Position numbers and translations under genes: made by a program. A DNA stretch of 64,000 nt from assembly GCA_016722075.1 (NCBI GenBank), contig JADKGW010000001.1, forward strand, positions 4,402,001 to 4,466,000, read 5' to 3'. Below, piece after piece: positions 56,436-64,000 of the stretch (within the stretch, counting starts at the first letter, position 1; the number at the start of each line of letters is the position of its first letter). The notes beneath the pieces were generated by a model, which searched no databases, had not been told where the DNA came from, and worked only from the letters and a program-made list of their open reading frames with translations. The stretch comes from Candidatus Kouleothrix ribensis (GTDB lineage: Bacteria > Chloroflexota > Chloroflexia > Chloroflexales > Roseiflexaceae).

Positions 56436-58289
56436 CTACGAACCCTTACGCTTCGAGCGGCTCTGGCGGCGCTTGGCAGGCGGCGCAGCATCGGGTGTGG
56501 CAGCCGGGCGTGTGGCGCGCGCGGCATCTTTTGGCAACTGCCCGTTGCCGGGCGGCTCGGGGTGGCTGCCATTCGACACCACGGCCGGCGGCGCACCGAC
56601 CTCGACTTCGGCGTGATCGGCAGGGCTGGGGGCGGCATCTACTGGCGCGGCAGCCTGCTCGTCGACCAGCGCCGAGATCGGATCGGCTGTGTCGACCGCC
56701 TCGATCACTGCCACATCGGCCAGCGCGGGCGCGGCTTCCGCCACCGGCGCCTCGGGGATCGCGTACGGGGGTGCGGCCTCGCCGGCCGATATAGCTCGCT
56801 CGGCCAGCGCGGGCGCGGCTTCCGCCACCGGCGCCTCGGGGATCGCGTACGGGGGTGCGGCCTCGCCAGCTGGGGCAGCGGTGAGATCGACCGCCGGTGC
56901 GAGCGCGGCGGCCCAATCGACGACGAGCTCGGTGTGGCCACAGCGGGCGCAGGCCCATAGGCGCGGCGCGAGCGCGGGGGTATCGGCAGCAGCGTCGGCC
57001 GTGCGGAGCGCCAGCTGCTGCTGGAGCCGGCCAGGCACCAGCCCGGCGCCGCAGCGCAGGCATGCGCGTGGCCCGGCCGGCGAGGCAACAGCCCGCTCGG
57101 GTGTAGGCGTGGCCGGTGAATCGTTGACCATGCCAGCCTGCAGCGGCGCCTGGGCCATGCTGCTCTGCGGCACAATCCGCTCGGCGGCGCGCCGGTAGAC
57201 CTTCAGGGTCTCGCGGGCGGCGCGTGCCCACGAGAACTGGCGCGCGCGGGCCAGCCCCAGGCGGCTCAGCTCAGCCCGGCGATCGTCGTCGCCCCACAGC
57301 GCGGCGATCTCGTCGGCCCACACATCCGCATCGAGCGGCGGCACATACAACGCAGCGTTACCGCCGATCTCGGGCAGGCTGGAGGTAGCGGCAGCCAGGC
57401 AGGCCGCGCCACAGGCCATCGCCTCGAGCAACGGCAGCCCGAAGCCCTCGTAGAGCGACGGGTTGATATACAGCCGGCAGGCGTTGTAGAGCCAGCGCAG
57501 ATCGTACTGCCCGACCCCGCCGGCGAAGAACACGTGCTCGCCCAGCCGCAGATCGCGCACAGCCGTGAAGATCGCCTCGTCGCGCCAGCCGCGCCGGCCG
57601 ACAATCACCAGCCGGTAGCCCGCGTCGGGGCGGCGGTCGAGGCAGATCCGCAGCGCCTGGAGCAGCGTCGGCAGGTTCTTGCGCGGCTCGAGCGTGCTGA
57701 CGAACAGCATGAATGTGCCGGCCTCGACCGGAGTCGAGTTCAACACCCGCGCCTCGCCCTCGCGCAGATCGATCCGCTGGTACAACGGCGCGGCGGCCTC
57801 GTAGATCACATCGATCTGCTCGATCGGGATGTCGAGAAACTGCGCAATATCCTGGCGGGTAGCCTCCGACACCGCGATGATCCCATCGGCGCGCGGCGTG
57901 TTAGCCCTCACCTGGCCATAGTACGCGCCCGCGGCTTCGTCGAGAATCTCGGGGTAGTGCATGAACGCCAGATCGTGGATCGTCACTACCGCCGGGCAGG
58001 GCCGCCGCAGCGGCGCGATGAAGTCGGGGCTGTGCAGCACGCTCGGGCGCGCCAGCAACACTTCGAGCGGCCAGGTCCACTGCTCGAGGCGATGGTGCGG
58101 TGGGGTGAGCGTAGCGCGCCGCAGCACATTCGGCGCAATCGCCAATGGCCGCAGCTGATCGCGATGCTGGAGCGAGACGAACTGATCGTCTGGCGCAGCG
58201 TCGGCCAGTGCCGTCAGCAGCTGGCGCGTATATTGTGAGATTCCGCCCTGACGATAGGCGTTCAGGCGGGCATCGATCGCGATACGCAT
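56436..58289 (-). CDS. GT4-type glycosyltransferase with C-terminal zinc ribbon and repeat tail
   Basis: The 617-residue product starts with a GT-B fold (residues 1-370): MRIAIDARLNAYRQGGISQY, HDLAFMHYPEIL, VSTLEPRKNLPTLLQAL, and the donor-binding EGFGLPLLEAMACGAACLAA. It is related to GT4 mannosyl/glucosyltransferases. After residue 400 a tail holds two CxxC knuckles (CLRCGAGL, WACARCGHTEL), a zinc-ribbon-like unit, and then an Ala/Pro-rich stretch with two exact copies of AGEAAPPYAIPEAPVAEAAP (28-residue period; DNA copies 56716-56783 and 56800-56867). The tail ends in Arg/Lys-rich sequence. MRIAID at 58289 was chosen; MS-MRIAID at 58295 is possible. Sugar substrate unknown. Confidence 0.8.
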   Translation of the reverse strand: MRIAIDARLNAYRQGGISQYTRQLLTALADAAPDDQFVSLQHRDQLRPLAIAPNVLRRATLTPPHHRLEQWTWPLEVLLARPSVLHSPDFIAPLRRPCPAVVTIHDLAFMHYPEILDEAAGAYYGQVRANTPRADGIIAVSEATRQDIAQFLDIPIEQIDVIYEAAAPLYQRIDLREGEARVLNSTPVEAGTFMLFVSTLEPRKNLPTLLQALRICLDRRPDAGYRLVIVGRRGWRDEAIFTAVRDLRLGEHVFFAGGVGQYDLRWLYNACRLYINPSLYEGFGLPLLEAMACGAACLAAATSSLPEIGGNAALYVPPLDADVWADEIAALWGDDDRRAELSRLGLARARQFSWARAARETLKVYRRAAERIVPQSSMAQAPLQAGMVNDSPATPTPERAVASPAGPRACLRCGAGLVPGRLQQQLALRTADAAADTPALAPRLWACARCGHTELVVDWAAALAPAVDLTAAPAGEAAPPYAIPEAPVAEAAPALAERAISAGEAAPPYAIPEAPVAEAAPALADVAVIEAVDTADPISALVDEQAAAPVDAAPSPADHAEVEVGAPPAVVSNGSHPEPPGNGQLPKDAARATRPAATPDAAPPAKRRQSRSKRKGS

Positions 58290-58517
58290 GCTCATCCGAA
58301 ACGATAGTAGGGCTTCACAGAATTGTGCTACCAGGGCGGTCGGGCCGAGCCTGCGGCCCTGCCAGGCTGCCCCGATGGTGCGCGTGTGGGGGTGGCAGAG
58401 CCGACCCACAACCCTCGCCACGGTGATGATTAACTATGAATGAGTGCGATTGTTACAGGTATCGTACCACAGAACATCCGATTCACCCACCCCCGCCTGG
58501 GCTAGAATCGTCACCAA

Positions 58518-59306
58518 CTATAATATATCGTAGTTCTGATCGTCAATCTCGAGCACCTGGCCATCGTACGCCAGGCGAATATGCTCGGGCAGATCGGCGT
58601 TGACGGTGGCGTGATCGAGATCGTGGGTCATGTGTACAAGCAGCGCGCGGCGCGGGGCCAGCCGGCCAATTTGCTCACAGGCTTGCTCGACGGTGAAGTG
58701 AGTCGGGTGGGCGGCCTGGCGTAGCGCGTTCAGCACCAGCAGATCGAGATCGCGCAAGTGGTCGAGCGACTCGCGCGGAATATGGCTGGCGTCGGTCACG
58801 TAGCCCAGCCCGCCGATCCGAAAGCCAGTAATTGTCCATGTGCCATGCTGGATGTCGAACGGCACCACCTGAAGATGCTTGATCTGAAATGGCGCACCGC
58901 TCTGGATCTCGACTAACTCAAGCGCCGGCCGGGTTGAGCCGTGCGATGTCTCGCTGAACGCATAGGCAAAGCGCTCGCGCACCATGCGCAGGGTGGTAGC
59001 CGAGCCATACAGTGGGATGGCCGCGCGTTGGGCAAAATTGAGCGGGCGCAGGTCGTCGAGGCCAGAGATATGATCGGCGTGCGCGTGTGTCAGCAGCACA
59101 CCATCGAGCCGGCTCAGCCCGACCGCCAGCGCCTGCTGGCGCAGATCAGGCCCGGCGTCGAACAGCAGCGACAGGCCCGCCACCTCGAGCAGCGCCGACG
59201 TGCGCAGACGCTTATTATGCTGGTCCGGCGACGTACAGACGGCGCAGCGGCAGCCAATCACTGGTACGCCCATGGATGTGCCAGTCCCAAGCAAGGTCAA
59301 TCGCAT
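58518..59306 (-). CDS. MBL-fold metallohydrolase (PhnP/RNase Z-like group)
   Basis: The 262-residue protein starts MRLTLLGTGTSMGVPVIGCRCAVC and has the metallo-beta-lactamase motif LLTHAHADHISGLDDLRPLN. Further ligands lie near LGYVTDASHIP and LLVHMTHDLDH. The CxCxxC of the N terminus resembles PhnP, a phosphodiesterase of cyclic ribose phosphate in the C-P lyase pathway, but no phn genes are in the window. It could also be a general cyclic phosphodiesterase. An extended -10 lies 193 bp upstream. Confidence 0.85.
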   Translation of the reverse strand: MRLTLLGTGTSMGVPVIGCRCAVCTSPDQHNKRLRTSALLEVAGLSLLFDAGPDLRQQALAVGLSRLDGVLLTHAHADHISGLDDLRPLNFAQRAAIPLYGSATTLRMVRERFAYAFSETSHGSTRPALELVEIQSGAPFQIKHLQVVPFDIQHGTWTITGFRIGGLGYVTDASHIPRESLDHLRDLDLLVLNALRQAAHPTHFTVEQACEQIGRLAPRRALLVHMTHDLDHATVNADLPEHIRLAYDGQVLEIDDQNYDIL

Positions 59307-59498
59307 AACACCGCCGCGATCATCGAGGGCTCTACAGCCTATTCAGCACAATCGAGCCACAGCCACACGGCCCCGCCGAGCCGCGCGGCGCAAGCCGGCT
59401 CAATGATTGTGTAGCGTGCCATACGCCGCCGGCATGGCGCAGCCCCGGCGCACAGCCGCGCGCCCGGCAACCCCGGCTCAATCAGCGCACCCAACGGC

Positions 59499-59504
59499 AT
59501 TATA
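59499..59504 (-). promoter_or_regulatory. Extended -10 element upstream of the MBL gene
   Basis: Minus strand GTGTGC-TATAAT, divergent from the mtnA promoter and 193 bp upstream of the MBL-hydrolase start. The long leader makes the assignment tentative. Confidence 0.4.
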
Positions 59505-59532
59505 GCACACCGCCGCGAAACGCGCGGCCGGC

Positions 59533-59561
59533 TTGCGGTGCGCCCGCAGCTATGCTATAAT
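59533..59561 (+). promoter_or_regulatory. mtnA riboswitch promoter
   Basis: -35 TTGCGG (59533-59538), 17-nt spacer, extended -10 TGC-TATAAT (59556-59561). The transcript would start just before the SAM riboswitch. Confidence 0.7.
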
Positions 59562-59585
59562 CGCGCGTCGAAGTGAATATGATGA

Positions 59586-59723
59586 TGCTCATCACGAGGG
59601 GCGGAGGGACTGGCCCGACGAAGCCCGGCAACCCCCGAGACGATTGCAATCTACAGATTGCAATTCGGAAGGGTGCCAATTCCTGCAGATATAGCCTTGT
59701 GCGGCATATCTGAAAGATGAGAG
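59586..59723 (+). ncRNA. SAM-I (S-box) riboswitch
   Basis: The core ggagggactggcccgacgaa, agcccggcaacc, the junction ggaagggtgccaattcctgc and the closing P1 (ctcatc at 59588 with gatgag at 59716) match the SAM-I consensus. When SAM binds, P1 forms and the downstream terminator is free to fold. Without SAM, gagagg next to P1 can pair with cctctc in the terminator's left arm. It controls the methionine-salvage gene that follows, so that the gene is off when SAM is plentiful. Confidence 0.93.
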
Positions 59724-59737
59724 GTAACAAGCATAGG

Positions 59738-59764
59738 CCTCTCGCAATGCGGGCGGCTTTTTTT
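59738..59764 (+). terminator. Riboswitch-controlled terminator in the mtnA leader
   Basis: gcctctcgc / gcgggcggc pairs over nine positions with one mismatch and loop AAT, followed by seven T. The T-run directly abuts the mtnA ATG at 59765, with no room for a normal ribosome-binding site, so the same hairpin could also hinder initiation. The cctctc in the left arm is the partner of the gagagg antiterminator. Confidence 0.75.
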
Positions 59765-60814
59765 ATGAGCACCGAAACCACAGTTCAGCATATCTGGTGG
59801 GATGGCGATGCCGTCGGGCTGCTCGATCAGCGGCGGCTGCCCGGCCAGGAGGTAGCCGTGCGCTGCGCATCGCTCAGCGCAGTCGCGCAGGCCATTACCA
59901 GCATGCAGGTGCGCGGCGCCCCGGCGATCGGCTGTACGGCGGCCTATGGCATGGCGCTGGCGGCCAACCAGTTCAGCGGCAGCCCGGCCGAACTGCCGGC
60001 CCACCTGGCCGCTGCCAAGGCCACGCTCGACGCCAGCCGGCCAACTGCGGTGAACCTAGCCTGGGCCACCAGCCGCATGCTCCGCGTCGCGCACGAACAG
60101 GCCGGCGCGCCACTAGACACCCTGCGTACACGGCTGCTCGACGAAGCGCACGCAATCATGGCCGAAGACCTGGCCATGTGCTATGCGATTGGCGCGCACG
60201 GCGCCGCACTCATCCCGGCGCGCGGCCATGTGCTGACGCACTGTAATGCCGGCGGGCTGGCCACCGCCGGGCTCGGCACGGCACTGGCACCCATCCGGAT
60301 CGCCCATGATCGCGGACGCCCGATCCACGTGTTTGTCGACGAGACCCGCCCATTCCTACAGGGCGCACGCCTGACAGCCTGGGAGCTACAGCGCGCCGGT
60401 GTGCCGCTGACGCTGATCACCGACAGCATGGCCGGCTACTTCATGCGCTGTGGCGAGATCGACTGTGTGATCGTCGGCGCCGACCGCGTGGTGGCCAATG
60501 GCGACATTGCCAACAAGATCGGCACCTATAGCCTGGCGGTGCTGGCGCGCGCGCACGGCATCCCATTCTATGTGGCGGCGCCCTCGTCGACGATCGACCT
60601 GGCGCTGCCGAATGGCGACGCCATCCCGATCGAGCAGCGCAGCCCGGCCGAAGTGACTACATTCGCCGGCGTGTCGATCGCGCCGGCAGGTGTACACGCA
60701 GCCCACCCGGCCTTCGATGTCACACCGCACGAGCTGATCACCGCGCTGATCACCGAGCAAGGCGTGATCATGGCGCCATACCAGGAGAACCTGCGCAAGA
60801 CCGTACAGGTTTGA
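59765..60814 (+). CDS. mtnA: S-methyl-5-thioribose-1-phosphate isomerase
   Basis: The 349-residue enzyme converts methylthioribose 1-phosphate to methylthioribulose 1-phosphate in methionine salvage. Family motifs: MQVRGAPAIGCTAAYGMALAA, LTHCNAGGLATAGLGTAL with the catalytic Cys, VDETRPFLQGARLTAWEL, and VIVGADRVVANGDIANKIGTYSLAV with the catalytic Asp. It is under a SAM-I riboswitch. ATG 59765 is used; ATG 59747, inside the terminator, is in frame and cannot be excluded. A MetE-like gene and a PfkB kinase follow. Confidence 0.95.
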   Translation: MSTETTVQHIWWDGDAVGLLDQRRLPGQEVAVRCASLSAVAQAITSMQVRGAPAIGCTAAYGMALAANQFSGSPAELPAHLAAAKATLDASRPTAVNLAWATSRMLRVAHEQAGAPLDTLRTRLLDEAHAIMAEDLAMCYAIGAHGAALIPARGHVLTHCNAGGLATAGLGTALAPIRIAHDRGRPIHVFVDETRPFLQGARLTAWELQRAGVPLTLITDSMAGYFMRCGEIDCVIVGADRVVANGDIANKIGTYSLAVLARAHGIPFYVAAPSSTIDLALPNGDAIPIEQRSPAEVTTFAGVSIAPAGVHAAHPAFDVTPHELITALITEQGVIMAPYQENLRKTVQV

Positions 60815-60876
60815 GTGTTGAGGTTTGAGTGCTGAGTTCGCCGGCCTCAGCGCAACACTCAAACCTCAAACCTGAG
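60807..60876. repeat. TTTGAGT-type heptamer inverted repeat between mtnA and the MetE-like gene
   Basis: aggtttgagtgttgaggttt and gagtgctgag form the left side, with cctcagcg and caacactcaaacctcaaacc as the right, so the array folds on itself. The left arm overlaps the last codons of mtnA. Confidence 0.6.
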
Positions 60877-60886
60877 AACTAATCGC

Positions 60887-61930
60887 ATGGCGTTGCCATT
60901 CGAACCCGCCTGCTTGCCGCTGTTGTTGGGCGGGCTGCCGCATCGCAGCCCCGCCCAGGCGCTCGAGATCTCGCGCCGCTACGCCGGGGCGCTGCTGGCC
61001 TGGCCGCAGCTTCCGCAGCGCAGCTTCCGCGAGCAAAGCTTTGTGCAGAGCATGCTGGGCTTCCCAGGCCTGGTGATCGACGCGTCGAAGGCCCGAGTGT
61101 ATGTCGATCGGCGCCGCGCCGAGCGCGAACTCGACCGGCTGGGCCTGGCTTACCTGGAGGATCGCTACACATACGGGGCGCTTGACGGCGAAGATGCCCC
61201 CGGCCTGGACGAGCTACTGCGCCAGGGCGACGCGCTGCACGGCAGCCTGGCGCTCAAGGGCCAGCTGATGGGGCCGATCAGCCTGGCCACCCAGCTCACC
61301 GACGAGCACGACCAGCCGCTGATGTACGACGACATGCTGTTCGACGCGCTGGTGCAGCACCTGAGCCTGCGCGCCGAGTGGCAGGAGGCCCGGCTGAGCG
61401 AGCTGAACCCGGCGACGATCATCTGCCTCGACGAGCCGTTCCTCGAGATGGTTGGGCTGCCGTTCGTGCCGATCGACTGGGAGCGCGCGCGCCAGCAGAT
61501 CGACCAGACGCTCGAGGGTGTGCATGGCTGCAAGGCGCTGTATGCCGGCGGAGCGGTCAGCTGGCCCGAGATCCTACAGACATCGATCGACATGGTGATC
61601 GCCGATGTCTATCAGCACAGCCAGGCGCTGCTCGCGGCCGCACCCGATCTGGCCGCGCTGATCGAGCGCGACGGCATAGTTGGCCTGGGAATCGTGCCGA
61701 CCGACGAGGAGCTGGTTATGCAAACCCGCGCCGACCAGGTAGTCGCGCTGGTGGTTGCGCTGGCCGAGCAGTTCGAGCAGCACGGCATCGCCCGCGATCG
61801 GCTGCTCCAGCAGGCGGTCATATCGACTGCCGGCACGCTCGGGCGACTCTCGGTGGCGGCTGCCGAGCGCGCCATCCAGCTGGTGGCCGATACGTCGCGG
61901 CTGTTGCGCGAACAGTATGGGCTGGGCTAA
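60887..61930 (+). CDS. MetE/UroD-like protein without the usual zinc ligands
   Basis: The 347-residue protein has the single-domain UROD/MetE-like barrel (COG0620 relatives): GPISLATQLTDE, CLDEPFLEMVG, and the C-terminal VISTAGTLGRLSVAAAERAI. In cobalamin-independent methionine synthase the zinc ligands include a His-x-Cys at the strand corresponding to CKALYAGGAVSWP, but that position has no His-x-Cys, so it is probably not a classical methyltransferase. It lies 72 bp after mtnA in the same direction and may act in a methionine-related pathway. Substrate unknown. Confidence 0.7.
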   Translation: MALPFEPACLPLLLGGLPHRSPAQALEISRRYAGALLAWPQLPQRSFREQSFVQSMLGFPGLVIDASKARVYVDRRRAERELDRLGLAYLEDRYTYGALDGEDAPGLDELLRQGDALHGSLALKGQLMGPISLATQLTDEHDQPLMYDDMLFDALVQHLSLRAEWQEARLSELNPATIICLDEPFLEMVGLPFVPIDWERARQQIDQTLEGVHGCKALYAGGAVSWPEILQTSIDMVIADVYQHSQALLAAAPDLAALIERDGIVGLGIVPTDEELVMQTRADQVVALVVALAEQFEQHGIARDRLLQQAVISTAGTLGRLSVAAAERAIQLVADTSRLLREQYGLG

Positions 61931-62102
61931 TCATACCAGCATGTGATTCGGCTTAGCGATCTTCGATAATTGCATGCGCCCGATCGCGGCGGCCTGGCAG
62001 AGCGGTTGACTCCCCCAGATCGCCCGAGCAGCATGTATTCGAACGTCGCTCCCATCGGCAATCGGCTGCCCGCAGGGCAAATCGACAATCAAGGAGTCTC
62101 CC

Positions 62103-63077
62103 GTGCGTATCGTCGTCACCGGCTCGCTCGCCTACGACTACATCATGAATTTTCCCGGCTACTTCAAGGATCACATCCTGCCGGATAAAGTGCATATGCT
62201 GACAGTCAGCTTTCTGGTGGACTCGATGCGGCGTATGCGCGGCGGCGTGGCCGGCAACATTGCCTACACACTGGCGCTGCTGGGCGAGCGGCCGCTGGTG
62301 GTGGCAACAGCCGGGCAAGATTTCGGCGAGTACCGCGCCTGGATGGAGCGCCAGGGCATCGACGCCTCGGGCATCAAGCTGATCGACGACGAGTTCACCG
62401 CCTCGTGCTTCATCAATAACGACAAAGCCAACAACCAGATCGTTGCGTTCTACACCGGCGCGATGGCCCACTCGAAGCACCTTTCGCTGACCGAGCTAGG
62501 CCTGGGGGCCGACGACCTGGTGATCATCTCGCCAACCGACCCCGAGGCCATGGCACGCTACGCCGATGAGTGCCGCGCCCACGGCATCCCGTTCCTGTTC
62601 GACCCTGGCAAGCAGACGCCGCGGCTCGATGGCGAACAGATTCTGGCCGGGCTGACCGGCGCGAGCGTGCTGGTGGGCAACGACTACGAGTTTGCTATGA
62701 TGGCGCAGAAGACCGGCCGGAGCGAGGCCGAGCTGATCGCCGCTGCGCCGCTGGCGGTGGTGACGCGCGGCGATCAGGGTTCGTCGATCTACGACCAGCG
62801 CAGCGGCCGCGAGCTACATGTGCCGATCGCCCCGATCCCGATCGTGGTCGACCCGACCGGCGCCGGCGATGCCTACCTGGGCGGGCTGGCATTTGGCCTG
62901 GCGCACCGGCTGCCGCTCGAGGTCACCGGCCGGATCGCGGCCCTGGCGGCGGCCTACCCGATCGAACACCGCGGCGGCCAGGAGCACAGCTATACGCTGA
63001 GCGAGTTTGCCAAGCGCTATGCTGCCGCGTTCGGGCCGGCACCCGAGATCGAGGCACTTTCGGCGTACGCGGCCTGA
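62103..63077 (+). CDS. PfkB-family carbohydrate/nucleoside kinase
   Basis: The 324-residue kinase has the PfkB fold: opening VVTGSLAYDYIMNFPG, the N-terminal signature region RMRGGVAGNIAYTLALLG, and the C-terminal signature VDPTGAGDAYLGGLAFG with the catalytic Asp and anion hole. The start is GTG with GGAG upstream (AAGGAGTCTCCC). It resembles adenosine kinase/ribokinase-type members. Being three genes from mtnA it might phosphorylate adenosine or a thioribose-like sugar, which is inference. Confidence 0.88.
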   Translation: MRIVVTGSLAYDYIMNFPGYFKDHILPDKVHMLTVSFLVDSMRRMRGGVAGNIAYTLALLGERPLVVATAGQDFGEYRAWMERQGIDASGIKLIDDEFTASCFINNDKANNQIVAFYTGAMAHSKHLSLTELGLGADDLVIISPTDPEAMARYADECRAHGIPFLFDPGKQTPRLDGEQILAGLTGASVLVGNDYEFAMMAQKTGRSEAELIAAAPLAVVTRGDQGSSIYDQRSGRELHVPIAPIPIVVDPTGAGDAYLGGLAFGLAHRLPLEVTGRIAALAAAYPIEHRGGQEHSYTLSEFAKRYAAAFGPAPEIEALSAYAA

Positions 63078-63110
63078 AGCGCTGAGTATATGGCCTTCGG
63101 CAGACGTACG

Positions 63111-63225
63111 TTGCAGGTTGGCGGGGTGCGGGTTAGCAGGTTGCAGGTTGCAGGTTAGCAGGTTGCAGGTTGGCAGGTTGGCACTAGCAGTGGTCACTGC
63201 CGACTGCCGACTGCCGGCTGCCGGC
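63111..63225. repeat. GCAGGTT and GACTGCC heptamer array
   Basis: A run of seven-base words gcaggtt, gcgggtt and agcaggt fills 63111-63181 and turns into gactgcc, gactgcc, ggctgcc words at 63195-63225. The two halves have different word types. It lies between the PfkB and oxidoreductase genes. Confidence 0.7.
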
Positions 63226-63256
63226 CACGCGATCGAGCCTGGCAAGAGGAGCGAGC

Positions 63257-64000
63257 ATGCGCTGGGGAATTATCAGCACCGGCTATATCGCGGGCAAGTT
63301 CGCCGAGGCGCTGCGCGCTTCGGAAAGCGAACGTGTGGTGGCCGTCGCCAGCCGCGACGCCGCGCGCGCGGCGGCATTTGCGGGCGAGCATGGCATCGCG
63401 CAGGCGTACGGCTCGTACGCCGGCCTGCTGGCCGATCAGGAGGTCGAGGCGGTGTATATCGGCCTGCCGAATAGCATGCACGCCGAGTGGTCGAACCGGG
63501 CCGCCGCCGCCGGCAAGCACATCCTATGCGAGAAGCCGCTGGGTGTGAGCCGGGCCGAGGCGACCGCCATGTTCGCGGCCGCGCGCGAGCACGGCGTGTG
63601 GCTGATGGAAGCGTTCATGTACCGCTTCAACCCCCGCACGCTCAAGCTCGGGCAGCTGCTCGCGCAGGGCGCGATCGGCCAGGTGCGGCTGATCCGCGCC
63701 TCGTTTGGCTTCAACGCCACCAACCCGGCCGACGTGCGCTTGAATGCCGAGCTGGTGGGCGGCGCGCTGATGGACGTTGGCTGCTACTGCGTGAATGTCG
63801 CGCGGCTGGCGGCCGGCACCGCGCCGGTGCGCGCCTTCGCCACCGCCCGCTGGGCCGGCTCGGGCGTCGACGAGACACTGGCCGGCACGCTCGAATACCC
63901 TGGCGGCACGGTTGCGCAGATCGGCTGCAGCCTGGCCAGCTGCTCGCACCAGCAGCTTCAGATCGTCGGCAGCGCCGGGCTGATCGATATCGACGGCGCC
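63257..64000 (+). CDS. Gfo/Idh/MocA family oxidoreductase (truncated by window edge)
   Basis: No stop occurs before the window end; 248 codons are seen. The N-terminal Rossmann motif WGIISTGYIAGKFAEAL, the family signature region YIGLPNSMHAEWSNRAAAAGKHILCEKPLG with catalytic Lys in EKP, and MEAFMYRFNP identify an NAD(P)-dependent sugar or inositol dehydrogenase-like enzyme. AGAGGAG precedes the ATG at 63257. The substrate is unknown; the C-terminal part lies outside the window. Confidence 0.88.
   Translation, partial: MRWGIISTGYIAGKFAEALRASESERVVAVASRDAARAAAFAGEHGIAQAYGSYAGLLADQEVEAVYIGLPNSMHAEWSNRAAAAGKHILCEKPLGVSRAEATAMFAAAREHGVWLMEAFMYRFNPRTLKLGQLLAQGAIGQVRLIRASFGFNATNPADVRLNAELVGGALMDVGCYCVNVARLAAGTAPVRAFATARWAGSGVDETLAGTLEYPGGTVAQIGCSLASCSHQQLQIVGSAGLIDIDGA

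Noticed and set aside
61985..62060. tRNA-like stretch ggcagagcggttgact with a later ttcgaa
   Set aside because: The acceptor stem does not close and no anticodon arm with correct spacing forms.

Overview
The window is GC-rich bacterial chromosome (roughly two thirds G+C by eye) that looks like a member of the Chloroflexota, probably a Roseiflexus/Kouleothrix-like filamentous member of the Chloroflexia. The taxonomic call is inference. It rests on the histidine phosphatase/DUF3090/SCO1664 gene trio otherwise known from Actinobacteria, a 7TM-type histidine kinase, a secreted protein ending in a ...YLPLARR tail, heptameric intergenic repeats, and the overall gene repertoire. No rRNA, tRNA, CRISPR array, insertion sequence or prophage was seen.

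Layout. 1-10.3 kb: a truncated PHP-domain gene, a small hypothetical, a J-domain membrane protein, the dnaG-rpoD pair, dgt, a small membrane protein and the conserved trio. 10.3-19.5 kb: a TPR/zinc-finger membrane protein, a class II aldolase-SDR-ferredoxin reductase operon, a sensor kinase, ruvB, the remnant of a PLD-domain gene, and a split lycopene cyclase (crtYc-crtYd). 19.5-28.8 kb: PIG-L deacetylase, alpha/beta hydrolase, a membrane-anchored SARP/BTAD-type regulator, dnaN, glyA, proC and a PspC protein. 29.7-41.1 kb: an exopolysaccharide locus, described below. 41-51 kb: PAS-STAS protein, response regulator with GGDEF-EAL, kinase-pyrophosphorylase, DUF4173 membrane protein, rtcB, aat and an AAA ATPase. 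51.4-55.7 kb: glpABC. 55.7-64 kb: a repeat island, a glycosyltransferase with a zinc-ribbon tail, an MBL-fold hydrolase, a SAM-I riboswitch with mtnA, a MetE-like protein, a PfkB kinase and a truncated Gfo/Idh/MocA oxidoreductase.

The most interesting system is 29.7-40.6 kb. A nucleotide-sugar dehydrogenase (carrying a one-base frameshift), a processive GT2 synthase with DxD and QxxRW motifs, a 1293-residue secreted beta-helix protein with two complete AlgG-like epimerase centres, a membrane-anchored TPR scaffold, and a lipoprotein AlgG homologue with a degenerate active site lie in one direction. Together they could make a nucleotide uronate, polymerise and export it, and epimerise it outside the cell, like alginate synthesis but rebuilt for this cell envelope. 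A c-di-GMP-type GGDEF-EAL protein lies 1.5 kb downstream.

Two genome-wide habits show in the intergenic DNA: arrays of degenerate 7-bp repeats that fold back on themselves (TTTGAGT-, GGAGTCA-, GCAGGTT- and GACTGCC-type), and long perfect hairpins with 3-nt loops. Seven promoters share an extended -10 element TGC-TATAAT/TATACT.
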